Positions 1 through 5,104 of a DNA stretch of 6,824 nucleotides are shown one piece after another. The position numbers and the translations under genes were made by a program. This stretch comes from JADJNW01 sp964523725 (lineage in GTDB: Bacteria > Bacteroidota > Bacteroidia > Chitinophagales > Saprospiraceae). The stretch spans positions 1-6,824 of the forward strand of contig CAZGAU010000232.1 of NCBI GenBank assembly GCA_964523725.1. The letters run 5' to 3'. The notes beneath the pieces were generated by a model. It made no database searches, was not told the origin of the DNA, and saw only the letters and a list, made by a program, of their open reading frames with translations. Position 1 is the first letter of the stretch; every line of letters starts with the position of its first letter.

Positions 1-119
1 TTTCGGTGAGCTCCCCGATGGGGCAGGGATTGCTGGGCAAAGTCATCGGCGATACAGCGCTCGTACAGACGCCGGGAGGTAATCTGGAGTTTGAAGTTGT
101 CAATATTTCAATTGATTAA
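1..119 (+). CDS. greA: GreA transcription elongation factor, C-terminal end (partial)
   Basis: Only the last 38 codons are inside the window; the reading frame begins at base 3 and stops at TAA 117-119. The peptide contains SPMGQGLLGK followed by a VQTPGGNLEFEVVNI-type ending. This is the typical end of the FKBP-like C-terminal domain of GreA/GreB factors, which enter the RNA polymerase secondary channel and promote cleavage of backtracked RNA. The N-terminal coiled coil that carries the catalytic acidic tip lies off the window. The stop overlaps the ATG of the HIT gene by one base, so the two are probably translationally coupled. GreA is more likely than GreB because Bacteroidota usually carry GreA, but the fragment alone cannot exclude a GreA-like paralogue. 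Confidence 0.85.
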   Translation, partial: SVSSPMGQGLLGKVIGDTALVQTPGGNLEFEVVNISID

Positions 120-520
120 TGATGTCCACGATTTTTACAAAAATCATCCAGGGAGAAATTCCGGCACACAAAATCGCCGAAACGGATGATTATCTGGCAT
201 TTCTGGATATTCGCCCGGTGGCGAAAGGGCACACTTTGGTCATTCCTAAAAAAGAAGTGGATTATATTTTCGATGTGGAAGATGATCTGCTCGGCGGTAT
301 GATGGTGTTTGCGAAAGGCGTCGCCAAAGCGATTGGTGCGGTGGTTTCCTGCAAAAAAGTGGGTGTAGCCGTGGTTGGTTTGGAAGTGCCGCATGCACAC
401 GTGCACTTGATTCCGATCAATGCTATTTCGGACTTGAGTTTTGAAAAAGAAAAATTGGATTTAACCAAGGAAGAACTGGCAGATATTGCAAATTCCATTC
501 GGGAAGCCTACGAAAAATAA
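119..520 (+). CDS. HIT family (histidine triad) nucleotide-binding protein
   Basis: This 133-residue protein matches the length and layout of bacterial HIT/Hint proteins, soluble cytoplasmic homodimers that hydrolyse nucleoside phosphoramidates and related AMP conjugates. The histidine triad is H92-x-H94-x-H96 in PHAHVHLIP, and H94 corresponds to the nucleophile of Hint1. Upstream are the family's IFTKII-GEIPAHK N-terminus (residues 5-18), the LAFLDI strand (26-31) and GHTLVIPK (37-44). There are two adjacent in-frame ATGs, at 119 and 122. The first overlaps the greA stop as TAATG; the second gives the more usual start MSTIFTKI. The difference is one residue. Linkage to greA suggests constitutive co-transcription. 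The physiological substrate cannot be read from the sequence. No oddities are seen in the domain. Confidence 0.95.
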   Translation: MMSTIFTKIIQGEIPAHKIAETDDYLAFLDIRPVAKGHTLVIPKKEVDYIFDVEDDLLGGMMVFAKGVAKAIGAVVSCKKVGVAVVGLEVPHAHVHLIPINAISDLSFEKEKLDLTKEELADIANSIREAYEK

Positions 521-533
521 TGTACAACAAAAT

Positions 534-558
534 GTGCCACACTTTTGAAGTGCGGCAC
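534..558. terminator. Hairpin downstream of the HIT gene
   Basis: The arms GTGCCACACTT and AAGTGCGGCAC pair over 11 positions with one A-C mismatch and a 3-nt loop. The hairpin begins 13 nt after the HIT stop. No T-run follows it on the + strand, but on the - strand it is followed by ATTTTGTTGT. It may slow polymerase or act as a back-up stop for transcription coming from ruvC. Its stem sequence resembles that of the stronger hairpin at 577-603. Confidence 0.45.
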
Positions 559-576
559 AAGTACTCGAAAATAAAG

Positions 577-615
577 CGTGCCGTATCTCAGAGATGCGGC
601 ACGTTTCATTTTTTT
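577..615. terminator. Bidirectional intrinsic terminator between the HIT gene and ruvC
   Basis: CGTGCCGTATC and GATGCGGCACG form an 11-bp stem (one G-T wobble) around a 5-nt loop at 577-603. On the + strand it is followed by TTTCATTTTTTT (604-615), a good Rho-independent tail for greA-HIT. On the - strand the stem lies 2 nt past the ruvC TGA and is followed by GCTTTATTTT, so it can also end the convergent ruvC transcript. The T-rich tail overlaps the last codons of ruvC. Confidence 0.78.
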
Positions 616-1175
616 ACCCGATCCGGATTGTCCTTCAAAAAAGCGCTCCAATCCTTACTTTTCTTGCCAGCGCCCAGCCGACTGGTTGATTGATAAAAAT
701 GGCAGACTGCCGTGGCCAGTGCATCGGTGGCATCGGCGTATTGATCGCTCAGGTCGGCTTTCAGGATGGTGCCCAGCATGGCTGCCACTTGTTCTTTTGC
801 CGCATTGCCATTACCGGTGACGGCTTGCTTGATTTTTTTCGGCGAATACTCGGTGACGGTCAAGCCTTTGGTGATAGCGGCAGCGATAGCCACACCCTGT
901 GCGCGTCCCAGCTTGAACATCGATTGTACGTTTTTCCCGTAAAACGGTGCTTCGATCGCCATTTCCTGGGGTTTGAATTCGGCAATAATTACTTGTAATT
1001 GCTCAAAAATTCGCTTCAATTTATCCGGTTGATCCGCTTCCTGTTTGAGGTATAAAACGCCCAGATCCACAAGCTTCATTGACTTGTTTTCCACTTCTAC
1101 AATGCCGTAGCCAAGAATATTGGTACCCGGATCAACGCCGAGAATGCGGTATGTTTCGGTTTTTAATTCTTTCAT
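606..1175 (-). CDS. ruvC: Crossover junction endodeoxyribonuclease RuvC
   Basis: The 189-residue product is the Holliday-junction resolvase, an RNase H-fold Mg2+-dependent nuclease that works as a dimer with the RuvAB branch-migration motor. The four catalytic acidic residues are visible: D15 in GVDPGT, E75 in AIEAPFYGKN, and D148 and D151 in DATDALA, matching E. coli D7, E66, D138 and D141. The KLGRAQG segment (88-94) and SPKKIKQAVTGNGNAAKEQV (111-130) are also family hallmarks. The length is slightly above E. coli RuvC (173), with about 8 extra N-terminal residues and a basic tail. The ATG at 1175 is 17 nt after the ABC ATPase stop, so ruvC is probably the last gene of the metal-transport transcript. 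No ruvA or ruvB is nearby. The protein appears complete and functional. Confidence 0.98.
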   Translation of the reverse strand: MKELKTETYRILGVDPGTNILGYGIVEVENKSMKLVDLGVLYLKQEADQPDKLKRIFEQLQVIIAEFKPQEMAIEAPFYGKNVQSMFKLGRAQGVAIAAAITKGLTVTEYSPKKIKQAVTGNGNAAKEQVAAMLGTILKADLSDQYADATDALATAVCHFYQSTSRLGAGKKSKDWSAFLKDNPDRVKK

Positions 1176-1192
1176 TTAAAAGATTTGGTTTT

Positions 1193-1939
1193 CTACTCCA
1201 AAAGCCCCGTCTGATGCAGTACCGGCAACTGCCCGGTGTAAGCTTTGGCAATATTTTCCTGGGTGAAGGTGGTTTCCACATCGCCGTAGGCAATCAAACG
1301 TTGATTGATCAGAATAACTTTTTCAAAATAACTGACGACGGTGGCCAGGTCGTGATGGATGACGAGAACAGTTTTTCCTTCTTTTGCCAAACGATGCAGA
1401 ATCTGGATAATTTTTTCCTCGGTGGTAATATCCACGCCAACAAAAGGTTCGTCCAGTAACAGAATATCGGCCTGCTGACAAAGCGCCCGTGCCAGAAATA
1501 CCCGCTGCTGCTGCCCGCCGGAAAGCTCGCCGATCTGACGCTCTTTCAGATGTTCGATACCCACTTCCTGCAAGGCATTATTTGCTAAATCGCGATCCTC
1601 TTCTGTTAATTTGCCCAAGATTTTTTTATGCGGATAGCGGCCCATCAGTACCACATCCTTTACCGTTGCCGGAAAGCTCCAGTCCACTTCGCTGTGCTGC
1701 GGCACATAGGCCATGCCTTTTCGCTTTTTTTGAATCGGTTGCCCTTCGATCAGGACTTCGCCGGCGTTTGGTTCCATAAGCCCCAGAATCGCCTTGAATA
1801 AGGTGGATTTCCCTGCACCGTTCGGGCCGATCACACCATAAGTATAGCCCGCCTTGATGTCTAGGTAGATATTACTTAGAATGCGCTTTCGATCATAGGA
1901 AACAGATAAGCCTTTTACAGAAATAGCGGTGTTTGACAT
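1193..1939 (-). CDS. Metal (Mn/Zn/Fe) ABC transporter ATP-binding protein
   Basis: This 248-residue protein is a complete ABC ATPase. Walker A is GPNGAGKST (38-46), the Q-loop glutamine is Q81, the signature is LSGGQQQR (139-146), Walker B runs into LLLDEP (160-165) with catalytic E164, and the H-loop is H196 in IHHDL. The stretch YVPQHSEVDWSFPATV and the following VVLMGRY (97-102) are characteristic of ATPases that drive cluster A-1 importers of manganese, zinc or iron (MntB, SitB, TroB, ZnuC). It should sit on the cytoplasmic face of the inner membrane and pair with a permease, but none is encoded next to it. It starts 11 nt after the substrate-binding protein gene and ends 17 nt before ruvC. 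The sequence alone does not separate Mn from Zn; the regulator next door favours Mn. Confidence 0.96.
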   Translation of the reverse strand: MSNTAISVKGLSVSYDRKRILSNIYLDIKAGYTYGVIGPNGAGKSTLFKAILGLMEPNAGEVLIEGQPIQKKRKGMAYVPQHSEVDWSFPATVKDVVLMGRYPHKKILGKLTEEDRDLANNALQEVGIEHLKERQIGELSGGQQQRVFLARALCQQADILLLDEPFVGVDITTEEKIIQILHRLAKEGKTVLVIHHDLATVVSYFEKVILINQRLIAYGDVETTFTQENIAKAYTGQLPVLHQTGLLE

Positions 1940-1950
1940 AGCTAAATATT

Positions 1951-2964
1951 TTAGCGATTTAATCTTCTGAAAACCAATACAAAGCCTCCAACTAATAACA
2001 AAGCCGTAATGGCCCCCAGAATCAACGCAGTTCTGCTGCTGATACCATTTTCAGGAGCCTGTATATCAGCTGATTCCTGCGTCAGCGCAGAAACAATGGT
2101 ATCGGTATTGTATTTCAACATATCGAGGTAAGAAGGCGCCGGGCTATTGGCATCGCCAATAGAATCGGAGTATAGTTTTCCGCCGATGGCAATTTTGTTG
2201 TCGTCGGCCAATTGCTGAATCAACTTAGGATTTACAGTCGTTTCAATAAAAATTGCCGGCACGCCGCTTTCCTTAATGACCTTGTTCAGGCGGATAATAT
2301 CAGAAGTCTGGGCCTCTGCGTCAGTTGAAGTACCCAACACCGCCTCCACCCGGATGCCGTAGCGCCTGCCGTAATAACGGAATGCATCGTGTGAAGTGAT
2401 AAGCACCCGGCGTTTTTCAGGAATTTCGAGTATTTGTTCCTGAATGTAGCGATCCATATCCAGCAATTGCTGACGATACAGTTCGTAATTGAATTCAAAC
2501 GTCTGGCGGCCTGCAGGTTTTAAAGTAATGAGGGCATTTTTAATATTTTCAATATAAGTCAGCCCCAGTTCTGCACTCATCCAGGCGTGCGGGTCAGTTG
2601 AGTTTTTATATTGCTGACTTTCAATGGCTTGAATGCCTTCTGTGATGGTTACGGTTTGTGCTTTGGTACCCGAATTGGCGATCAGTTCGTTGAGCCAGCC
2701 TTCAAAAGTCAATCCGTTTTTCAGAATCAAATCTGCGGAAGCGGCCAATTGCGCATCGCCCGGGGTCGGCTCGTAAATATGCGGATCGCCGCCGATCGGT
2801 ACGATTGTTTTAATTTCAACCTCATCGCCGGCAATGTTTTTTGCCATATCCGCAAAAATCGATGCGGTAGCGACCACCAGTGGCTTTTCCTGTGCAAACA
2901 TTTGTCCGCCAAGAAAAAGTAGCCCCACCAGACTCAGACGTATTTTATATTTCAAGCTTTCCAT
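1951..2964 (-). CDS. Metal ABC transporter substrate-binding protein (TroA/ZnuA type) with C-terminal membrane anchor
   Basis: This 337-residue cluster A-1 metal-binding protein would capture Mn2+ or Zn2+ in the periplasm. A signal peptide covers about residues 1-24 (KYKIR, hydrophobic core, MFA before Q25). There is no lipobox cysteine. The expected metal ligands are H62 (GGDPH), H126 (DPHAW), H192 (TSHDAF) and D267 (YSDSIGD), a His3-Asp set like TroA; PsaA/MntC-type manganese binders have Glu at the third site. No histidine-rich loop is present, unlike many ZnuA proteins. Unusually, residues 312-332 form a hydrophobic segment followed by RRLNR, which suggests a C-terminal inner-membrane anchor replacing the lipid anchor. 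The gene starts 5 nt after the regulator and ends 11 nt before the ATPase. Metal preference remains open. Confidence 0.96.
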   Translation of the reverse strand: MESLKYKIRLSLVGLLFLGGQMFAQEKPLVVATASIFADMAKNIAGDEVEIKTIVPIGGDPHIYEPTPGDAQLAASADLILKNGLTFEGWLNELIANSGTKAQTVTITEGIQAIESQQYKNSTDPHAWMSAELGLTYIENIKNALITLKPAGRQTFEFNYELYRQQLLDMDRYIQEQILEIPEKRRVLITSHDAFRYYGRRYGIRVEAVLGTSTDAEAQTSDIIRLNKVIKESGVPAIFIETTVNPKLIQQLADDNKIAIGGKLYSDSIGDANSPAPSYLDMLKYNTDTIVSALTQESADIQAPENGISSRTALILGAITALLLVGGFVLVFRRLNR

Positions 2965-2969
2965 TTAAT

Positions 2970-3635
2970 TTAGCCCTTTTGTATAAAAAGATTCTGTGCT
3001 ACCTTTTTGGAGAGCACTTGTTCTTTTTCGCCGTTTAAAATAATTTTCACCGAATCATCGTAATCAAAGCGCTCCATGAGCTGCACCTTCGTTCCGAGCA
3101 CCAGTTCAAGCCGGTCGAGGTATTGCAAAAAAGCCGAGGAGTGATCCTGAACGCCAACGACCACGCCCTTTTCACCTTCTTCTAGCTCCAGTAGGGGGGC
3201 TTGTTTTCGGAAGGTAAATTTACCCTCTGCATCGGGTATGGGGTCGCCGTGAGGATCAAATTTTGGCGAGCCTAAAAATTCGTCGAGTCGCTCCACTAGT
3301 TCCGGCGCCTGGATATGTTCCAGTTGCTCCGCCATTTCGTGCACTTCATCCCAGGAAAAATTCAGTTTGTCCACCAAAAAAACCTCCCAGAGCCGGTGTT
3401 TGCGGATGAGATGGGTGGCAATTTTGCTTCCTTTGCTGGTGAGTGTGACACCTTTGTGACTTTTATAATTTATAAGTTCTTTATCTGCAAGGCGTTTGAG
3501 CATATCTGTGACTGAGGCAGCGGTTGTATTCATCTCGGTGGAGATGGCGTTATTGCTGGCAGATTTGCCTTCTCGTTCCACAATTTTGAAGATTGCTTTC
3601 AGATAATTTTCTTCGGTATAAGAAATAGAATCCAT
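2970..3635 (-). CDS. mntR: Manganese-type DtxR/MntR family transcriptional regulator
   Basis: From the ATG at 3635 the protein has 221 residues: a winged-helix DNA-binding domain (about 1-75, with TAASVTDMLKRL as recognition region), a metal-binding dimerisation domain (about 76-140) and an FeoA/SH3-like C-terminal domain (about 150-221). By alignment with DtxR, the metal residues are H80, E84, H99, E103, E106 and H107. E103 replaces the DtxR cysteine C102, as in manganese-sensing MntR. Position 10 is Asn where DtxR has Met and MntR has Asp. An in-frame TTG at 3659 would add 8 residues, but it lies inside the predicted -7 promoter box, so the ATG is preferred. It heads the transport operon, 5 nt before the binding-protein gene, and probably represses it autogenously when metal is plentiful. 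Confidence 0.93.
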   Translation of the reverse strand: MDSISYTEENYLKAIFKIVEREGKSASNNAISTEMNTTAASVTDMLKRLADKELINYKSHKGVTLTSKGSKIATHLIRKHRLWEVFLVDKLNFSWDEVHEMAEQLEHIQAPELVERLDEFLGSPKFDPHGDPIPDAEGKFTFRKQAPLLELEEGEKGVVVGVQDHSSAFLQYLDRLELVLGTKVQLMERFDYDDSVKIILNGEKEQVLSKKVAQNLFIQKG

Positions 3636-3637
3636 AG

Positions 3638-3660
3638 TTTGTACAGTATAATTGTACAAA
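3638..3660. promoter_or_regulatory. Inverted repeat TTTGTACA-N7-TGTACAAA at the mntR transcription start region
   Basis: Two perfect 8-nt arms (3638-3645 and 3653-3660) flank the 7-nt spacer GTATAAT. The site overlaps the -7 box and the likely transcription start, and ends 2 nt before the mntR ATG. This is an ideal place for a repressor. Each arm contains the self-palindromic TGTACA. It does not resemble known MntR or DtxR boxes as closely as the palindrome at 3669-3686 does, so the binding protein is unknown. Confidence 0.55.
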
Positions 3661-3664
3661 GATA
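3657..3664 (-). promoter_or_regulatory. Predicted -7 promoter element (TATCTTTG) of the mntR-transport operon
   Basis: On the - strand the octamer TATCTTTG fits the Bacteroidota -7 consensus TAnnTTTG exactly, 22 nt upstream of the mntR ATG. The -33 position 20 nt further up reads ATTT, a weak match to TTTG. The same octamer occurs upstream of the nitroreductase gene (5080-5087). Confidence 0.6.
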
Positions 3665-3668
3665 CAAA

Positions 3669-3686
3669 TTTTAGATTAATCTAAAA
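3669..3686. promoter_or_regulatory. Perfect 18-nt palindrome, candidate MntR/DtxR operator
   Basis: TTTTAGATTAATCTAAAA is a perfect palindrome. It fills the spacer between the -33 and -7 positions of the predicted mntR promoter, where a bound repressor would block RNA polymerase. Its TTAG-N6-CTAA core resembles boxes recognised by DtxR-family proteins (for example the TTAGGTTAG...CTAACCTAA type). Binding by the adjacent regulator is inferred from position and sequence. Confidence 0.65.
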
Positions 3687-3700
3687 ATATTTTTTGGCTT

Positions 3701-4060
3701 TTAAATAACATCCCAAAAGGAGCGGGGACGCCGGAATACAATCATCGCATCACGAATGGTTTGAATAAAATACCAAAGTACGACCCCAGCGACGGGCAAA
3801 TAGGCGAGCATGCCAATAAAATGAACCCAAAGCGGTAAGCTGATAGCAAGGATAATAGCGGTACGCAGGTAATTGAGTCGCCTGATATGTTTATAAACGT
3901 AAAACAAATGTACCGCACTGATAAATTGCCAAATCGCCAGCATAATCAGAATGGAGCCCGACCAGTGCAAACCCTGCACCAGGCAAAGCAGCAGAATAAT
4001 CGTCAGGATCAAAACGCTTTGGGCAAGCAGGTCTATTTTCATTCTGAATCTGGAAACCAT
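3701..4060 (-). CDS. Small four-TM membrane protein, third of three tandem paralogues
   Basis: I do not recognise this 119-residue protein. It has four hydrophobic segments (roughly 12-30, 35-56, 66-84 and 86-103) with short loops and basic residues at both ends and in the middle (KHIRR, RRPR), so it is an integral inner-membrane protein without a signal peptide. It shares with its two upstream neighbours D10-x3-Q14 at the start of TM1, W44-Q45-x2-S48 in TM2 and a proline (P89) in TM4 followed by a small or aromatic patch (LWY). The start ATG at 4060 places D at residue 10, as in the neighbour; ATG 4042 is an alternative. It lies 66 nt after the second paralogue with no promoter-like octamer between them, so co-transcription is likely. 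Its stop is 65 nt before mntR. Confidence 0.8.
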   Translation of the reverse strand: MVSRFRMKIDLLAQSVLILTIILLLCLVQGLHWSGSILIMLAIWQFISAVHLFYVYKHIRRLNYLRTAIILAISLPLWVHFIGMLAYLPVAGVVLWYFIQTIRDAMIVFRRPRSFWDVI

Positions 4061-4126
4061 AATTGTAATTTTGGTATTTTATTTTGGCGTATCAATATTT
4101 TGATTTATTATTTGATTTTCAGGATG

Positions 4127-4549
4127 TTATGCTTTAAATGTCTCCTCGCTATCGAGAATTTTTTCATTATTTTTATTGATAAATGTAATGTTTCTATTAC
4201 TTTTTTGAAAATCCATGATAGACACTACAAAATTGGTAGCAGCAATGACCGGCGCCAGTCCAAACGCCAACAAAATGCCCATGCGCATTCCCAGTGCAAT
4301 CAGCAAAATGCTCATGACCATCGCCACCAACAAAGCCATCGGAATAGCGCCGCGATACCACCATTTCAATTCGGATGCGATGTAAATACCGCTGAAAAAC
4401 TGCCACGACAAAAGTAACAAAAACGCCGATGTGCCAGCAAGATAGCTGACTAGTCCCAATGCCAGCCAAAACAGCAATGCAATACCTAACAATGACAGAA
4501 AAATGCATTGTACGATCAGATCCGTCCGCAATATCCTGCGTTGGTTCAT
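4127..4549 (-). CDS. Small four-TM membrane protein, second of three tandem paralogues
   Basis: This unrecognised protein has 140 residues from ATG 4549. An in-frame TTG at 4582 would add 11 residues, but the ATG aligns the conserved D10-x3-Q14 exactly with the downstream paralogue, so I chose it. Four hydrophobic segments lie at about 11-36, 41-60, 66-87 and 90-112. The family motif W49-Q50-x2-S53 ends TM2, and P100 lies in TM4. A lysine/tryptophan-rich loop (LKWWYRG) joins TM2 and TM3. Unlike its neighbours it has a hydrophilic C-terminal tail of about 26 residues rich in Asn, Lys and Glu. It begins 48 nt after the first paralogue. The motifs do not match any transporter or enzyme signature I know, so no function is assigned. 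Confidence 0.8.
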   Translation of the reverse strand: MNQRRILRTDLIVQCIFLSLLGIALLFWLALGLVSYLAGTSAFLLLLSWQFFSGIYIASELKWWYRGAIPMALLVAMVMSILLIALGMRMGILLAFGLAPVIAATNFVVSIMDFQKSNRNITFINKNNEKILDSEETFKA

Positions 4550-4597
4550 TGGTTGTCGGAAACTTTTTTCCAAAAATGGCAAAAAAATAGCACGAAT

Positions 4598-4987
4598 TTA
4601 AACTAATTCGCTTTGTTCTTCGCTCATGATGCAGGCGGTCAGATACCAAAATGCCCCCACCATCGGTACCACGCCTACAAACCAAACCAGCAGAGGCATT
4701 TCCCAGCGATGGCTGACCTCCAGCTGTGGCGAGACAATCAGCAGCAAAAAACAATAGAACAAGGCTGTGAAAAAGTAGATCATTTTGCTTTCATCGCTAA
4801 AACCGAGTCCCCGTACAAATGCGCTGATCAATTGCCAGCAGCCAATGCCAAAAAGCGTTAGAAAAAAATACGCTCCGGTTTCGCCGCCGGTAATTAAGCT
4901 TGCAACACCAAAAAGACTTGCAATGGAAACCAGAAGAAACTGACCGACCGTGTCGAAATAGTGGAAGAATTGTTGGATACGTGTCAT
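4598..4987 (-). CDS. Small four-TM membrane protein, first of three tandem paralogues
   Basis: This 129-residue protein of unknown function heads the three-gene cluster. Predicted membrane segments are about 14-32, 39-58, 69-86 and 99-120. The shared family residues are D12-x3-Q16, W51-Q52-x2-S55 and P108 followed by a small/aromatic stretch (VGAFWY). The loop between TM3 and TM4 (PQLEVSHRWEMP) is longer than in the other two, and the C-terminus is acidic (SEEQSE). The ATG at 4987 is the first codon of the frame after a promoter-like region and is not preceded by a Shine-Dalgarno sequence. It is transcribed divergently from the nitroreductase gene. Conservation between the three copies is low outside the listed positions, so the duplications are old. 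Confidence 0.8.
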   Translation of the reverse strand: MTRIQQFFHYFDTVGQFLLVSIASLFGVASLITGGETGAYFFLTLFGIGCWQLISAFVRGLGFSDESKMIYFFTALFYCFLLLIVSPQLEVSHRWEMPLLVWFVGVVPMVGAFWYLTACIMSEEQSELV

Positions 4988-5004
4988 GGCTTTGGAATTT
5001 TATT

Positions 5005-5035
5005 CAAAAATACAAAAAGAAAATCAAACTTTCAA
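5005..5035 (-). promoter_or_regulatory. Predicted promoter of the three-gene membrane protein cluster
   Basis: On the - strand TTG (5035-5033) is followed after exactly 20 nt by TATTTTTG (5012-5005), which fits the Bacteroidota -33/-7 pattern. The -7 box is 17 nt upstream of the ATG at 4987. The -33 element lies inside one arm of the dyad at 5029-5048. Confidence 0.5.
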
Positions 5036-5054
5036 TATTTATTGAAAGATTTGA
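5024..5054. promoter_or_regulatory. Dyad between divergent promoters, candidate operator
   Basis: The core CTTTCAATA-TT-TATTGAAAG (5029-5048) has perfect 9-bp arms. The symmetry extends to TCAAA (5024-5028) and TTTGA (5050-5054) with one extra base at 5049. It overlaps the -33 box of the leftward promoter and sits just upstream of the rightward promoter, a usual position for a site controlling both. No regulator gene is adjacent, so the binding protein is unknown. Confidence 0.5.
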
Positions 5055-5079
5055 ATGATATATTTTGGAATGCACTTTA

Positions 5080-5087
5080 TATCTTTG
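5080..5087 (+). promoter_or_regulatory. Predicted -7 promoter element (TATCTTTG) of the nitroreductase gene
   Basis: TATCTTTG matches TAnnTTTG and lies 17 nt before the ATG at 5105. The -33 position reads TGAT, a poor match, so this promoter may be weak or depend on an activator at the upstream dyad. Confidence 0.5.
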
Positions 5088-5104
5088 GCAGAAAACTATA
5101 TTAT

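Noticed and set aside
578..820. 80-codon + strand open frame over the ruvC 3' end
   Set aside because: It is antisense to the catalytic C-terminal part of ruvC, starts in the terminator stem and gives a Trp/Pro/Arg-rich peptide typical of a shadow frame.
3636..3659. TTG start adding 8 residues to the MntR-like regulator
   Set aside because: The TTG lies within the predicted -7 element TATCTTTG and upstream of the likely transcription start, so it would not be in the mRNA. The ATG at 3635 fits the family N-terminus.
4550..4582. TTG start adding 11 residues to the second four-TM protein
   Set aside because: The ATG at 4549 aligns the conserved D10-x3-Q14 with the paralogue, and the extra residues have no counterpart in the other two proteins.
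4197..4754. 185-codon open frame on the - strand spanning the first two membrane-protein genes
   Set aside because: It overlaps two better-supported genes in another frame, and its peptide has no coherent membrane or domain pattern.
3701..4987. Idea that the three small membrane proteins replace the missing ABC permease
   Set aside because: They have four short helices each, no recognisable coupling-helix motif and no similarity to cluster A-1 permeases. They also appear to have their own promoter and sit upstream of the MntR operator region. Proximity alone is not enough.
4961..5104. Upstream in-frame extension of the nitroreductase from ATG 4961 (48 extra residues)
   Set aside because: It would overlap the divergent membrane-protein gene by 27 nt and cover the dyad and both -7 boxes. 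The extension does not look like a nitroreductase N-terminus, while ATG 5105 gives the normal family length.
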